A stretch of 64,000 nt of DNA, from assembly GCA_023101885.1 (NCBI GenBank), contig JALPQD010000360.1:930001-994000 (forward strand), written 5' to 3'. Position numbers and translations under genes: made by a program. Shown here piece after piece: positions 32,655-43,230 of the stretch. Source of the DNA: Typhlomys cinereus (taxonomy: Eukaryota; Chordata; Mammalia; Rodentia; Platacanthomyidae). Under the pieces are notes generated by a model, which made no database searches, was not told where the DNA came from, and worked only from the letters and a program-made list of their open reading frames with translations. Positions within the stretch are counted from its first letter, which is position 1. Each line of letters opens with the position of its first letter.

Positions 32655-32820
32655 AAAAAAAAGTGCCCAAAATGCTCAGTCTTACTGATCACTAGAGAAA
32701 TACAAATCAAAACCACAATGAGCTATCACTTCTTACACGTAAGAATGAACAATTTAAAAAAAAATCCCGAAGGCCACAAGTGTTGGTGAGAATGTGGAGA
32801 ATTCAGAGCCCTTGCATAGT
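32655..32820 (+). mobile_element. LINE-1 5' part of the same copy, inverted
   Basis: Sense-strand L1 ORF2 end: aaatgctcagtcttactgat cactag, aaatacaaatcaaaaccaca atgagctatcac and caagtgttggtgagaatgtg gag. In the L1 consensus this lies upstream of the neighbouring segment but in opposite orientation. Confidence 0.75.
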
Positions 32821-33204
32821 ATGAGCGCAGGCACAAAGTCGCCATACTGCCGTAGAAGCGTGCCCGGTCAGAACGGTAAGCGTAGAATGGTACAGTCAAC
32901 CCTCTCTGTGTCTTGTCAGCTTGCTGAAAGCTTTATGTGTGACCGTGTGACTTTGCAAGGATGGTGGTCTTCAAAGCCAGCAGGGGCCAGGCAGGAAAGT
33001 AAAGGAGCCAGTGCGATGGTAAGAGAGCCTCCCCTGTTCCCTGACTCAACTCTTAGTATCCGGGAAACTATTGTTGGACTCCTGTTTTTATTCTTGTTTT
33101 CTATAGGACTCTGGTCTGGGTTTTCCAGCTTTTCCCTCAATTGAAGTCTGAAGTTCCTTGAATTTAAATGCTGGTAAATAATTTGAGAATTACTACTGTA
33201 GCTT
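32821..33204. other. Intron 3 sequence, no recognised feature
   Basis: Nothing recognised. Confidence 0.4.
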
Positions 33205-33206
33205 TT

Positions 33207-33423
33207 TTCTCCCTATTTTTGAGATTCATGTAGCCCAGGCTGGCTTTGAACTCATTGGATAGCTGAGGATGACCTTGAATTTATGATCTTCCTCCTGCCT
33301 CTGCCTCCTGAGTGCTGGGATTACAGATGCGCTCCTCCCCACTTGGGCTTATGTGGTACGGACTAGATCCATGACTTTGTGCATGCTAGACCAGCACTTT
33401 ACCAACGGACGCACATCCCACTG
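33207..33423 (-). mobile_element. ID-B1 dimer (B4-type SINE), antisense
   Basis: A reverse B1 (tgtagcccaggctggctttg aactcat...tgagtgctgggattacagat) is directly followed by a reverse ID-like part (tgactttgtgcatgctagac cagcactttaccaacgg). Confidence 0.75.
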
Positions 33424-33897
33424 TGCTGTAACACATTTCAGGAGCTGTAACACATTTCATCTGTGGAGCTCCAGGTGGGGACTGTCGGTGGAAGCTGGCT
33501 GGGACAGAGGAGAAAAAGAACATTTAGTCAAACTAACCTTTGGGTAGTGGAGAGGCCGTTTGCCTTCCTTGTTATTGAGGTTTGAGTGGCCCAAGGGCAT
33601 AGCCATAGTCCCCAACCCTACTCAGCAAGGAACCACCTGCTACAGCGCCCTCTGCTGTTGAAAGCATCCTCCTTGTGTCCAGTGGAATCATGGGGGAAAT
33701 CTATGGGAGATTTTGTGGGGATACATTCATCATTATGTTTATCAGGTGCTTGCCCTGGGGCAGCATGAGAACCTTCTAGAACCCCTTTTGCTTCTTGCAG
33801 TTGGTTGGTTGTCTCCTCTCCCAATCAGATCTGCCTACCCAAAGCTTTAAATTTAATTCGATTTATATATGAGTAATCTGTATCTACATCATCTTTT

Positions 33898-33899
<2 letters not shown>
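33424..33899. other. Intron 3 sequence with a CTCF-like site
   Basis: No repeat recognised. The CTCF-like motif at 33641-33658 lies here. Confidence 0.45.
33641..33658 (-). promoter_or_regulatory. CTCF-like motif (14 of 15 core positions)
   Basis: On the minus strand it reads acagcagagggcgct, which fits CCASYAGRKGGCRSY at every position but the first. It lies outside any recognised repeat. Confidence 0.55.

Positions 33900-33935
<36 letters not shown>
33900..33935. repeat. (GTCT)n simple repeat
   Basis: About nine GTCT units. Confidence 0.9.
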
Positions 33936-33976
33936 ATCTAATGTAATCATTTATCTGTCCAGCATCCGTCTTTCCT

Positions 33977-34052
33977 TAGTGCTTGGAATTTAACCCAGAA
34001 CCTTACACAAGTCAGGCAATCATTTTGCCACTGAGTTCTATCTCCAGTCCAA
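33977..34052 (-). mobile_element. ID-type SINE fragment, antisense
   Basis: tagtgcttggaatttaaccc agaaccttacacaagtcagg and gccactgagttctatctcca gtcc match a reverse ID element. Confidence 0.55.
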
Positions 34053-34054
34053 CT

Positions 34055-34395
34055 CCATTTGTGTATGTGTATGCTTATATGTTTTGTATGTTTGTGAGTG
34101 CATGCACACATGTGTGTGAAGGTGTGCACCCTGGTGACCACATAGGGAGGCCAGAGGGTGTCCTGCTCCATCACGGTCCGCCTTATTCCTTTGAGACGGG
34201 GTCTCTCACTGAACCTGGAGCCAGGCTGGTGGGCAGCAAGGCGTAGCGACCCTCCTGTCTCCACTTATCATAGCACTGGTCTTATGAGCTGGGACCATGT
34301 GCAACTTGCTTTACGTGAGTGTTGGGATCTGAACTCAGGTCCTCATGCATTCACATCCAACATTCTTATTCACTGAGCCATCTTTCCTGTCCCCC
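34055..34395 (-). mobile_element. B3-type SINE, antisense, near full length
   Basis: TGTG-rich start, aggccagagggtgtcctgct, ttgagacggggtctctcact gaacctggagccaggctgg, tgttgggatctgaactcagg tcctcatg and cactgagccatc are the reverse B3 landmarks. Confidence 0.8.
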
Positions 34396-34664
34396 TCCCA
34401 CCCTAAGTTTCTTTTTGAATTTAGGAGCATGGAAAGGAAAGTCAGACCAGCTGCCCTTCCTTCAGTGATGAATTCCAGATTTATCATTTCAATATACCAA
34501 GAAAGAAAATAGTTCAAGAGTTTCCGGCATTTGTTTGGCACCTTTCCCTGATTCCCAGGCTGAAATAGATCTTCTCTTATTTTTAAACAATACCTTCTGG
34601 TGCTGTCACTAGCAGTTTGGGGGTGAGGGCAGAATGCTGTATGCAGACTCAGGGGTGCATAGTT

Positions 34665-34845
34665 AGTGAGGGGCATGCACTCTGCAGCTGGTGGGCCTGG
34701 GTTCTGCCTTGGCTTGCAATTTCGAAGGGTTTTACTCTTTCTTCTCTCTGTCTCTTTCTGTCCTATAAAGTGGGAATCACAATAACAGACCCTGGCCGAG
34801 GACTGCATGAGTTAGCATAGTGCCTGGTGTGTGTAGAGAACTCTC
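34665..34845 (+). mobile_element. MIR element
   Basis: ggtgggcctgggttctgcct tggc, ctctgtctctttctgtccta taaagtgggaatcac and agcatagtgcctggtg follow MIR order. Confidence 0.65.
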
Positions 34846-35730
34846 TGAGCTGTTCATGTAAGAACGGCCATTGTGTTTAACCCACTGGAATCTGTAGATC
34901 TGCAGTGGGGGTGTGTGTGTATGTGTGTGTGTGGGGTCATGTCTGTGGTTTGATCCCTTCCCACCTAAGACATGAGCCTTTCTTGTTGAGCAGAGTGGTA
35001 CCTTTGTGATGATCTTGGTGAAAGGTACAGGCTGGGATGAAGGCTTGCAGAAGGGAGCAGAGACCTTAGCGATGGAAGTAATAAGTGATTCAGTGTTAAG
35101 TCATCCTTGTCTAGGTGGACCTAGTGGCTTAAGGTCCTGTTTTCTCAGGGGCATGACTGCAAGGATGAGATGGTACCCCCCCCAGAATTTGCTTCAACAA
35201 AGACCTTGACAGTCCTGGGGGGGCTTCTATCATTTACAAATGTCTCCTGCTCTTCTGAACTGCAGACCTGGGTGCGGCCAGGCGTCTTGTGTGCGAGGCT
35301 CTGCATGGAAGCCAGGCACGTCTAGGTGTGTTCAGAAGCCACCGCTTCCTTGCGCGTGGAATCACCTTGTATGGGGGGTCTTGTCTTGCTTTGTGGAAGG
35401 GCGTTCAAATCACATCCCATGGCTGGCTGGTGTGTAGCCTTTGCGGGAATCAGGGTGGTGAAGGAAGAGGGTGGGCATGTGTGTCTTGTGGGCGATGGAG
35501 GACTTATTTAGAACATGAGGACGTCCTCAGCTGCAGCGTGGCTGCTGTATGCTTGGCGTGGTGGCACCGTGGTGTCTCCCTGGGAGTGGGCCTGCACTCT
35601 GTGACCTGCCTGGACCCAGAACACACAGGGGAAAACCCAGTGCGGCCTCTTTTGTCTTCTGAAGGAGGAACTGAGACCAGCTACTTGCTCAAAATCACAG
35701 ATGTCATCTTTATTTTAAAACTGAGTTGGG
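34846..35730. other. Intron 3 stretch, no recognised repeat
   Basis: Moderately GC-rich. The largest + frame (35289-35786, 165 codons) overlaps the MIR-like segment to the right and has no recognised domain. Confidence 0.4.
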
Positions 35731-35734
35731 TGTG

Positions 35735-35880
35735 TGAACTGCACACTGGTCACTGTGCTAGGCACATTATAACTGTGATTTCATGAATCTTCACAAAACT
35801 AGAAAGCAACAGTATTTATTTCCATCCTCAAGTCTGTGCCAGGTACTGTGCTGGTATTAACCCATGAGGATTCGGCGTTA
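35735..35880 (-). mobile_element. MIR-like fragment, antisense
   Basis: cactgtgctaggcacattat aactgtgatttcatgaatct tcac and a second gtgccaggtactgtgctgg are MIR 3'-end landmarks in reverse, possibly two overlapping copies. Confidence 0.5.
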
Positions 35881-35892
35881 CTATTTCAATTT

Positions 35893-36033
35893 CTCCTTCC
35901 TTCCTTCCTTCCTTCCTTCCTTCCTTCCTTCCTTCCTTCCTTCCTTCCTTCCTTCTCTCTCACTCCTTTCTTCCTTCCTTCTCTCTCACTCCTTTCTTCC
36001 TTCTTTTTGTCTTTCTTTCTTTTTCTTTCTTTT

Positions 36034-36064
<31 letters not shown>

Positions 36065-36077
36065 TTTCTTTCTTTCT

Positions 36078-36109
<32 letters not shown>

Positions 36110-36535
36110 TCCTTTCCTTTCTTCCTTTCTTCCTTCTTCCCTTTCTTTTTTTCTTTCTTTCGTTTTCTTTCTCTCTTCGTTCTCTCTCTTCTCCTTTCTT
36201 TCTTTCTTCTTTCTTCTTTCTTTTCTTTGCTTCTTCGTTCTTTCTTTCTTTCTTTCTCTTTCTTTCTCTTTCTTTCTTTCTTTCTTTCTTCTTTCTCTTC
36301 TTTCTTTTCTTTCTCTTTCTTTCTTTTCTTCTTTCTTTCTTTCTTCTTTCTTTCTTTCTTTCTTTCTTTCGTTTTCTTTCTTTCCCTTTCTCTCCCCTCT
36401 CCCCTCCCCTCCATCCCTCCCTCCTTCCTCCCTCCCTCTCTCCCTCCCTCTCCTCCCTCCCTCCATCCTCCCTCCCTCCTCCTTCCCCCTCCCTCTCTCT
36501 CCTTCCTCCTTCCCTTCCTCCCTCCCTCTCTCCCA
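35893..36535. repeat. 643-bp polypyrimidine tract: (TTCC)n then (TTTC)n then (CCCT)n
   Basis: The + strand is almost free of purines. Pure TTCC units run at 35893-35955, then TTTC-rich units to about 36390, then CCCT/CTCC units. Long frames on both strands (up to 237 codons) are base-composition artefacts. Confidence 0.95.
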
Positions 36536-36540
36536 TACAA

Positions 36541-36645
36541 TTCTGCTAGCCTGGAATTGATGGCCTCAGACTGAAGATCCTCCTGCCTTAGTCTCCTGAA
36601 TTCTGGGATTATAGGTGTTCACTGCCATGCCTGGCTTTATTGTTT
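36541..36645 (-). mobile_element. B1-type SINE, antisense
   Basis: gctagcctggaattgatggc ctcagactg, cctcctgccttagtctcctg aattctgggattataggtg and gccatgcctggct are reverse B1. Confidence 0.75.
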
Positions 36646-36794
36646 TGATTTTAAAGATTGAGCACTGGGGGAAAAAAGATAAGCATAAACAAGTTAGGGG
36701 GCTAGTCCAAAGTCACACAGCTCGTGCTGGCCAGGGTGGTGCTGTGGCACGTGCCCTTCTGCTATGGTGTCTTTTCATGTGGTAGCCCGTCTGT

Positions 36795-36925
36795 CCACTT
36801 TACAGGCAAGAAATGGAGACTCACGGAGGGCAAACCATTTGTGCAACACTGAGCTGTTGTCAAGTAACAAGCTGGGAATGAATTTATACCCTGTAGCTTT
36901 AGAGTCGAGCTCATGATCTCTTAGG
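36795..36925 (-). mobile_element. MIR element, antisense
   Basis: ccactttacaggcaagaaat ggagactcacggaggg, gtcaagtaacaagctggga and ctttagagtcgagctc are reverse MIR landmarks. Confidence 0.65.
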
Positions 36926-37504
36926 AAACCTTTGCTCATAGCTCTGGGTCTCCCAGAGGAGAGATCTGGGCTTGGAACAGGGCACAGGGATTGAGGTCGA
37001 TCCTGAGAGCCAGGCAGGGGGTAGGAGTGGGGGTCGGGGGCCGTGACATGCAAGGTCACCTGTGATGAAGATAAAACATGCTGCACTTACACTCGCTGGC
37101 CCTTCATGTCTCTGCTCGAGCTTCTTACCTTCGGGCCAGTCCCCAGACTCTCTGGACAGCTGAACCCCACAATATAACTTTTCTGAAGTACACACCTCAC
37201 TCCTCACACCTCACTCCTGTCTACTCCTAGCTAAACCCAGACCCATGAGGGTCAGTTTTGCTTAGTGCCAGAGTGTGAACACATGGATACATCCACGAGT
37301 GCCTTATGGATTCATAAAGGTAACTGAACTGGGACTTAAGACAGGAATCTGGGAAGTATAAACATGCATGGGGTTTGTGGGGGAAAAGTTGCCCTGATGT
37401 AAGGAGACCCCAGGGAAGTGTCGATTAATAGTTAATCACAACAGCCAACCTTCAGTGGCTGGTGTTTACTGATGCCTATTATGTTTCAGGCAGCTGTTTG
37501 TATT
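36926..37504. other. Intron 3 sequence, no recognised feature
   Basis: Nothing recognised apart from a G-rich stretch at 37014-37040. Confidence 0.4.
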
Positions 37505-37640
37505 TAAAAAATTTTTTTGCATGTGCATTTGGGGGGTGGGGGAGGGAGTATAGGACTCTTGAGTGGGTGCCTGTGGAGGACCAAAGGTGACTTCAGGAAT
37601 CATCCTGGATTGCTCAACTTCCTTATTGCTTTGCTCTGGG
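37505..37640 (-). mobile_element. tRNA-derived SINE 3' half, antisense
   Basis: gtggaggaccaaaggtgact tcaggaatcatcctggattg is the reverse complement of the 'caatccaggatgattcctgaagtcacc' 3' segment shared by the local SINEs. The head is missing. Confidence 0.65.
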
Positions 37641-38251
37641 TTTGCTCCCATGCAAACCACAGCACACCTCTCCCTAAGTATTTTAAGTACTATGTGGTTA
37701 TAAAATTAAATACTTAAACGAGTCTTCTGCATGTAGCAATCACTGGTTGAAATAACATGCAGACAAATTCCAGCTTGAATACAATGAAATAAATTCAAAA
37801 AGATGAAATATGTAGGAATTAAGAGTCAAGCACCAATTAAGAAGGGGGGGGGTCCTGGAGGAACATGGAGAAAGGCTGAACTTACTTGCAAATTTGCTGG
37901 TGCCCTCCCCCTCCCTCTCCTGTAAGCTCTAGTAAAGCAGCCCTCTCCCATCCTTCCCCTTGACTTAGGGCAGTACCAATTCTGCAGGGTTTCTTGCTCT
38001 GCAATCTGATTGGCTTACATGTTCCGTTGTAAATTACACAAGCTGTCTAGACCCTGGTCCTTTAGGTGGTGCTGTTGGAAGGCATAAGGCCAGATGTTCT
38101 GGAGTCCCTAAGATGGCCTTGTGGGTTATACGCTTCCTACAAGGGGCTGTAAAACAAACGGGCAAGACTGGCTTTTCCAGCCATGTGCAGAGCATTGAAT
38201 GATCACGCTCTGCATTACAGAGCATCAAAAGTGAAAAAAAAGTTTAAAGAA
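37641..38251. other. Intron 3 sequence, no recognised feature
   Basis: Nothing recognised. Confidence 0.4.
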
Positions 38252-38367
<116 letters not shown>

Positions 38368-39259
38368 GATATCCAAAGGAATTTTCAAAGTGGATAGTAA
38401 TACTGGAGGAAAGGATTAGGTGGTGCATATTTCTAGATCCCAAGATATCACAAACCTGTAATATATTAAAAGCGTGTGGTACAGAGGTGGGGAGAGAGAG
38501 AAAGAAATTACTGGAGCAGAAGAGAAAATGTGAAATGAACAAAGGAGCCATAAGAAATTAACGTGGGATGAAGCAGACATTTGAAGCCATCAGGGAAAAA
38601 GATACATTGCATGTTTGTGGTTAGGATTTGCTGAATATTAAGAAAAGAAATCAATGTCTTTTCTCAGAGCTTCCATTGAAGAGAATTCCAGGGGAAATCA
38701 TGATTTTAGTGTAAGAGAGTGAAACTGGGAAAGGACCAGAAAAAAATATTGGGAAGGAATTTCTAAATATGACAGTAGAGACAGAACCGATAAAGGGAAA
38801 GGGAAAAAACACACTTTATTTAAACACACGTGCACACACACATGCTTGCTGTATGTATGGAGGAAAGATCATTGTTCACAATGAAGAGGTGAATGAAGTA
38901 TGCAAGTACTACTTCATTTTTGCATAGTTAATATCCTTAATGTACTACAATGTTTCTGAGAAGTAATTAGAAAGAAATGAAGCTAATACTAAAAAATGGG
39001 CAAAAGGAGGGTGGGATGTACCTTGTAGGAGACCGCGCGCCTAACTCGTACAAGAGACCGGGTTTCCCCTGAGTACTAACATTGCACCTAAGTACCTCTT
39101 GATGTACACATTCCAAATGAAGATGTGTATCAAACTAGCACACAGTGCCCTCTAAGTGTACATGACTTTATATATCAGTAAAGGTGTCGTTACATATGTC
39201 TATCACTGTTTAAATAAACAAATATTTTCATCACTAAATGATTTAAAAATTGCACATAC
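38368..39259. other. Intron 3 sequence, no recognised feature
   Basis: AT-rich and unassigned. No exon was recognised. Confidence 0.4.
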
Positions 39260-39264
39260 ATATC
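39260..39264. repeat. 5-bp target-site duplication (atatc), left
   Basis: Matches atatc at 39650-39654, bracketing the LTR. Confidence 0.75.
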
Positions 39265-39649
39265 TGTCATGGTTTGCATGTGAGTTGTCCCCCACAGACA
39301 TTGTCTTTGCATCCTTAGCTGTTAATGTTTGGGAAGGTTATAGAACCTTTAGGAAGTGGAGACTTTCTGGAAGAAGACAAGTCACGGAGGGCGGGCCTTG
39401 GCCTTGGGTGGCCCCACTTTGCTTCTGCCAGCAATGTGCTTAGCAGACTCTAGACTGCGTGCTGTGCTCTCTCTGTCTCCATGATGTCTGCAGCGACCAG
39501 AGCTCTAGCTTCTGCCATCTGTCCCCAGTGCCTTTTCCACCATAGTGGATTTTATCTCCCTTCTGGAACCATGAACCAAATAGATCTCTCTCTTCTTGAG
39601 TTGGTTGTTGGAATGTTGCCTCATAGCAGGAGGAAGAGGAACTGAGCCA
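39265..39649 (+). mobile_element. ORR1/MaLR-like solo LTR, 385 bp
   Basis: Starts tgtcatggtttgcatgtgag ttgtcccccacag and ends ggaactgagcca (TG...CA), with exact 5-bp flanking duplications. Internal landmarks tgtttgggaaggttatagaa cctttaggaagtggag and ggcgggcc follow rodent ORR1-type MaLR LTRs as recalled. No internal region remains. Confidence 0.8.
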
Positions 39650-39699
39650 ATATCCTTGCAAGTTTTTTCCTACACTAGGGCAGAAACCCTTTTCTTCTG

Positions 39700-40012
39700 T
39701 TGTGTGTGTGGGGTACACATGGATGTGTGTGCATGTGTGCATAGAAAGACCTGAAGTCGACATCCACTGTCTTCCTTGATCACTATTTTCTCAGTCAGGG
39801 TCTTTCACTGAACGTGGAGTCTGCGGATTCAGCGACTCTAAACTTTCTAGCTTGCCCCCAGGATCTTTTGTCTCTTTTGTCCCAAGGGTGTGTCTGTCAG
39901 CAGCTGTCACACTTTTCGCTGGGCTTTTTATATGGGTTCCGTGGGTCTGAACTTTGGGCCTCACACATACTCAGCCAGTGCTGTATCCACCGAGTTGAAC
40001 CGCCATCTCATT
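39700..40012 (-). mobile_element. B3-type SINE, antisense
   Basis: GTGT-rich start, gtcgacatccactgtcttcc, gtcagggtctttcactgaac gtgg, gttccgtgggtctgaacttt and ccaccgagttgaaccgccat are in reverse B3 order. Confidence 0.7.
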
Positions 40013-40066
40013 GGTCTTCTTTTTGCCACACTCACTAGAATTCAAAGCGTGGCACTTGCTTGGCTT

Positions 40067-40082
40067 AAAAATCTTTCTGCTC
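40067..40082. repeat. Target-site duplication of the L1 insertion, left
   Basis: aaaaatctttctgctc is repeated exactly at 40807-40822. Confidence 0.9.
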
Positions 40083-40806
40083 GATAAAAAGTAATCATTT
40101 TGCAAATGGGTGATGGACCCCTCCCTCAGGGAGGTTTCCTACTCTTATTACATCTACCCTTGAATGTGCTATTACAACAAGACTCCAGTTTAACAGCTTT
40201 TTGTCTCTGGCCAGGGGGTGACATACAGTGCCCAGCAGAATGGAGTGAAGGGAATTGCAGGAGCAGCAAAACTGCAAAAGAAAATCAACAAATCACAATC
40301 CAGAACTTCAGAGACTATATCAATCACATAGAACTAGGACAGCCTAATCTCTCCCCATCCTGGAGCTCAGGGACATTTGCGGAAGAGGGGGCGGTAAGAT
40401 TGTAAGAGCAAAAGGATGGGAGGAGCAACGATTTGCAAGATTCTCAACAATAGTTGGGGCCAAAGCAATCGTAATGGGACTTTGCATGCCCTGCACAATG
40501 TCCAGCGCACTGTTGCCCTCATAAAGTCTAACATCTGTTAAGGGCACCGAGACCCCTGGAGGCAAGGGATTGACAGCCATAGTAGTGATCTTATGCTTAA
40601 GGGGAACAAGAGAAAGGGCTTATGGAAATGCCACTGGGTCCTTATATGTCATCGGAGAGGAGGACCCAATGGAGAGTTAGGCGTATACAATAAAGGACTC
40701 TCTGGGAATTGGGGGGGAGGCACTGGGGGAAGGGGAGGGGGAGGATGGGGGAGGGAGGGAACTGGTAAAAAATTTTAAAATGTATAATTAAATTTTTAAT
40801 AAAAAA
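40083..40806 (+). mobile_element. Recent 5'-truncated LINE-1 insertion (3' end)
   Basis: Ends with a G-rich polypurine stretch (about 40706-40765), then aaaattttaaaatgtata and an A tail. It is bracketed by a perfect 16-bp target-site duplication. The 5' part is truncated. No intact ORF remains. Confidence 0.85.
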
Positions 40807-40822
40807 AAAAATCTTTCTGCTC
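40807..40822. repeat. Target-site duplication of the L1 insertion, right
   Basis: Exact copy of 40067-40082. Its first A residues may also belong to the L1 A tail. Confidence 0.9.
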
Positions 40823-40945
40823 AATCCCAGCAGTTGGGAGGCTGAGATAGGAAGAAGCTTGTGAGTTTGAGACTAGCCTGGGCTACATACATGTGGAATT
40901 CCAGGCCAGCCTGAGCTAAATAGTGAGAGACTCAAGAAAAACCAA
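40823..40945 (+). mobile_element. B1-type SINE, 5' part separated or lost
   Basis: aatcccagcagttgggaggc tgagataggaag, gtttgagactagcctgggct acata and gccagcctgagctaaatagt match B1 body. The usual 'gccgggcgtggtgg' start is absent, and the L1 insertion abuts the left edge. Confidence 0.7.
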
Positions 40946-41775
40946 GTAAGCTAAATTTGCAATGTAAACAACCAGGACATAAAGGTGGTGAAGTTGTGAC
41001 ATCTGTGACCCTGCCCATCAGCAGAGTTGAGTCACCGGATTTGACTGCTTAGGTGTGGTCCCCCCTCCCCCCAAGCTGAACACTCAGTTTGAAACAATGA
41101 CCCACCCCAAGAGTGCAGGACCATTCTTTCTTCAAGAGTAAACGAGTAGCTACATGCTTGGCTACAAACAAGCTCCAGGTCCATTTGTATGAGGACAGAG
41201 GACATTCAGGCTTCCTAGATTCCACACATATCCAAACATGGCACTAGCAGTAAATAATAAAAACAAGTAACCACAGAGGCTCGTTACGTCCTGTGAGAAC
41301 AGATGTGTAGCTCAGAAGCATCTCGGAACATGATGGTTGCTCCAAGCACCACACCATGGCTAATCGTTAAGCATTTGCAGTTGTGACAGACAGGGCCAGA
41401 TCGTCCTCATGGAGTCACACCAGTTGGTCCATCCACCAGGAATAAAGGCACCTGCTTCTCCAGCACTTCTGGGAAATATGAGAAAATTCACTTCAAATTT
41501 TCATTTTAAGACTTTTCTATTTCATTTTAAGTTATTGCTGTGAATAGCTCTTCTTTTTAGAAGATCAGTTCTGTATCATGAACAAAAGATTCAGAATCTA
41601 GCTTGAACCTGAAAAGGGGGGTGGAACCCGGGAAAGGGGCCGGGTTGAGGTGACTCCGGCATCTATTAATCACAGTATTTATTGGGTGGAAAGAGAAACC
41701 AACAATATACTTAGGCGTACAGAATTCTATTAATACAATTGTATTTTTCTGCTGCATCCGGAAACTCACTGCAGT
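40946..41775. other. Intron 3 sequence, unassigned
   Basis: No exon recognised. The part after about 41577 may be the 5' extent of the adjoining L1. Confidence 0.4.
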
Positions 41776-41779
41776 GAGA

Positions 41780-42182
41780 CTTGTCCTTACCAAACCTCCA
41801 TAATGACTGACATACCAACATGCTCCCATAGACTATGAGGAACTGAAGAGAAATAAGAACACACAGGGGAAACCTTAGGGACTAGAGCTGGATGAGTGAA
41901 GGGAAATGCCCCTATCAGTGGGGTGGCCTGAAGAAAGACAACTTGGTATGCCACAGAGGCCTGAACCCTCACAAGAGATGCGACCTTGAGGTTTGCTTTT
42001 GCTTCCTTCTGAGACGAGATACCAGGAGACAACCTGGCAGGAGGGCGGGAGGGAGCAGAATGGATTAATGAAGAGAAGGGAAGGAGATGGGAGGGAGGGA
42101 GGATGAAAGGAAGCAGGGATTAGTACTCAATATGCTTGTAAAATTAAAAAAAATAATAAGTCATTTGGTTAAAAAAAAAAAA
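41780..42182 (+). mobile_element. LINE-1 3' UTR-like element with A tail
   Basis: actatgaggaactgaagaga, aggggaaaccttaggg, agtggggtggcctgaag and gagataccaggagacaac are followed by a polypurine stretch and an A-rich tail (42141-42182) that meets the next SINE. The class call is moderate. Confidence 0.5.
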
Positions 42183-42192
42183 GAATAACAAT

Positions 42193-42402
42193 GGGGGCCA
42201 GAGAGGTGGCTCAGGGGTTAAGCCTCTGCCTTTTGGGCGGAAGGTCCTGAGTTCGGATCCTAGATCCCACGTATAAACGCCGGGAGGAAGCAGGGGCGGC
42301 CTGTGTTTCTGGTCCTGGTAGGGCAGAGCCTGTGAATCTGGGGCAGAGTAAACAAGGAGGAGGTGGAGGCGGTCCATGGCGATTCCCAAATTCGCCTGTG
42401 GT

Positions 42403-42454
<52 letters not shown>

Positions 42455-42465
42455 TAAATAAATAG
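42193..42465 (+). mobile_element. Young family-A SINE, complete
   Basis: gggggccagagaggtggctc aggggttaag, a B box gttcggatcc, the ggtcctggtagggcagagcc body, (CA)n at 42404-42452 and an AAATAAATAAAT tail. The flanks share aaagaata, so a degraded target-site duplication is likely. Confidence 0.85.
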
Positions 42466-42889
42466 AAAGAATAGCGAGTCTTGGGAAGACACGTTTTTGG
42501 CATGTAAGCATTCTTTGCTCCTGGTCAAAAGTCATCATGTGAACGGCTCTGTGTGAAGGGCCCCTCTTCTGAGGGTCCATGTGTAGAGCAACAGGAGATA
42601 ACACGATGTCCTCTCAGGGTATCTGGCTCTGGCTGCGTGCTACCAACAAGGTAGACTGGAAAAAAGAAACATTATTTACATATCAATCCCATGAGTCCAA
42701 ATTTCTAAACACTTTTTAAGTGTTTTTGTTGTAATAAAACCGACATCAAAGAAAAGTACCAAAGAAATAAAAATCATACATGGTATGTGGATGGGTGGAA
42801 TTATGAGGGCTCTGGGAGGTGTCATCATGATTAGGATAATCAGATGGAGAACATGTGCTTCTCAGACAGGACACTGGGGCCGAAACACC
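42466..42889. other. Intron 3 sequence, no recognised feature
   Basis: Nothing recognised. Confidence 0.4.
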
Positions 42890-43010
42890 ATACCCTCTCT
42901 CTGAATGATTCCCATTACCATTCCCACTTAATGGGTCCAGAGCTAGAGCCTGGGAGAGGTTAACACCGTTGTCTGTGGTCACACATCTCACCCAGAGCCT
43001 GTTTGCTCCT
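42890..43010 (-). mobile_element. Possible MIR fragment, antisense
   Basis: ccattcccacttaatggg, gagcctgggagaggttaaca cc and gtggtcacacatctcaccca gagcc resemble reverse MIR. Confidence 0.5.
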
Positions 43011-43082
43011 CTTCCTCTGTTCTGAGCCTATTTCTAACTGGGGTTTTCAGTTAAGCTTAGCACCTCCCCCTTACCCTCTCCC

Positions 43083-43189
43083 CCCAGGAGATACCTGGAG
43101 ACACAATGGGTTCCCACCTGGCCACCTGCCTCTCTGAAGTCTCATGATCTTGGATTCCAATCCTGGCTTTCCCCTTTATTTGCTTGGAC
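43083..43189 (+). repeat. 107-bp direct duplication, left copy
   Basis: Gap-free match to 43825-43931 (offset 742 bp) with 5 mismatches, about 95% identity. It contains the MIR-like phrase cttggattccaatcctggct. Confidence 0.88.
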
Positions 43190-43230
43190 TGGGCAATGCA
43201 GCTTTAGAGCCTTTCCTGACCTTCAATGTC

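Noticed and set aside
35836..36574. Long frames on both strands (up to 237 codons)
   Set aside because: Direct products of the polypyrimidine/polypurine tract: Phe/Leu/Ser/Pro on one strand, Lys/Arg/Glu/Gly on the other.
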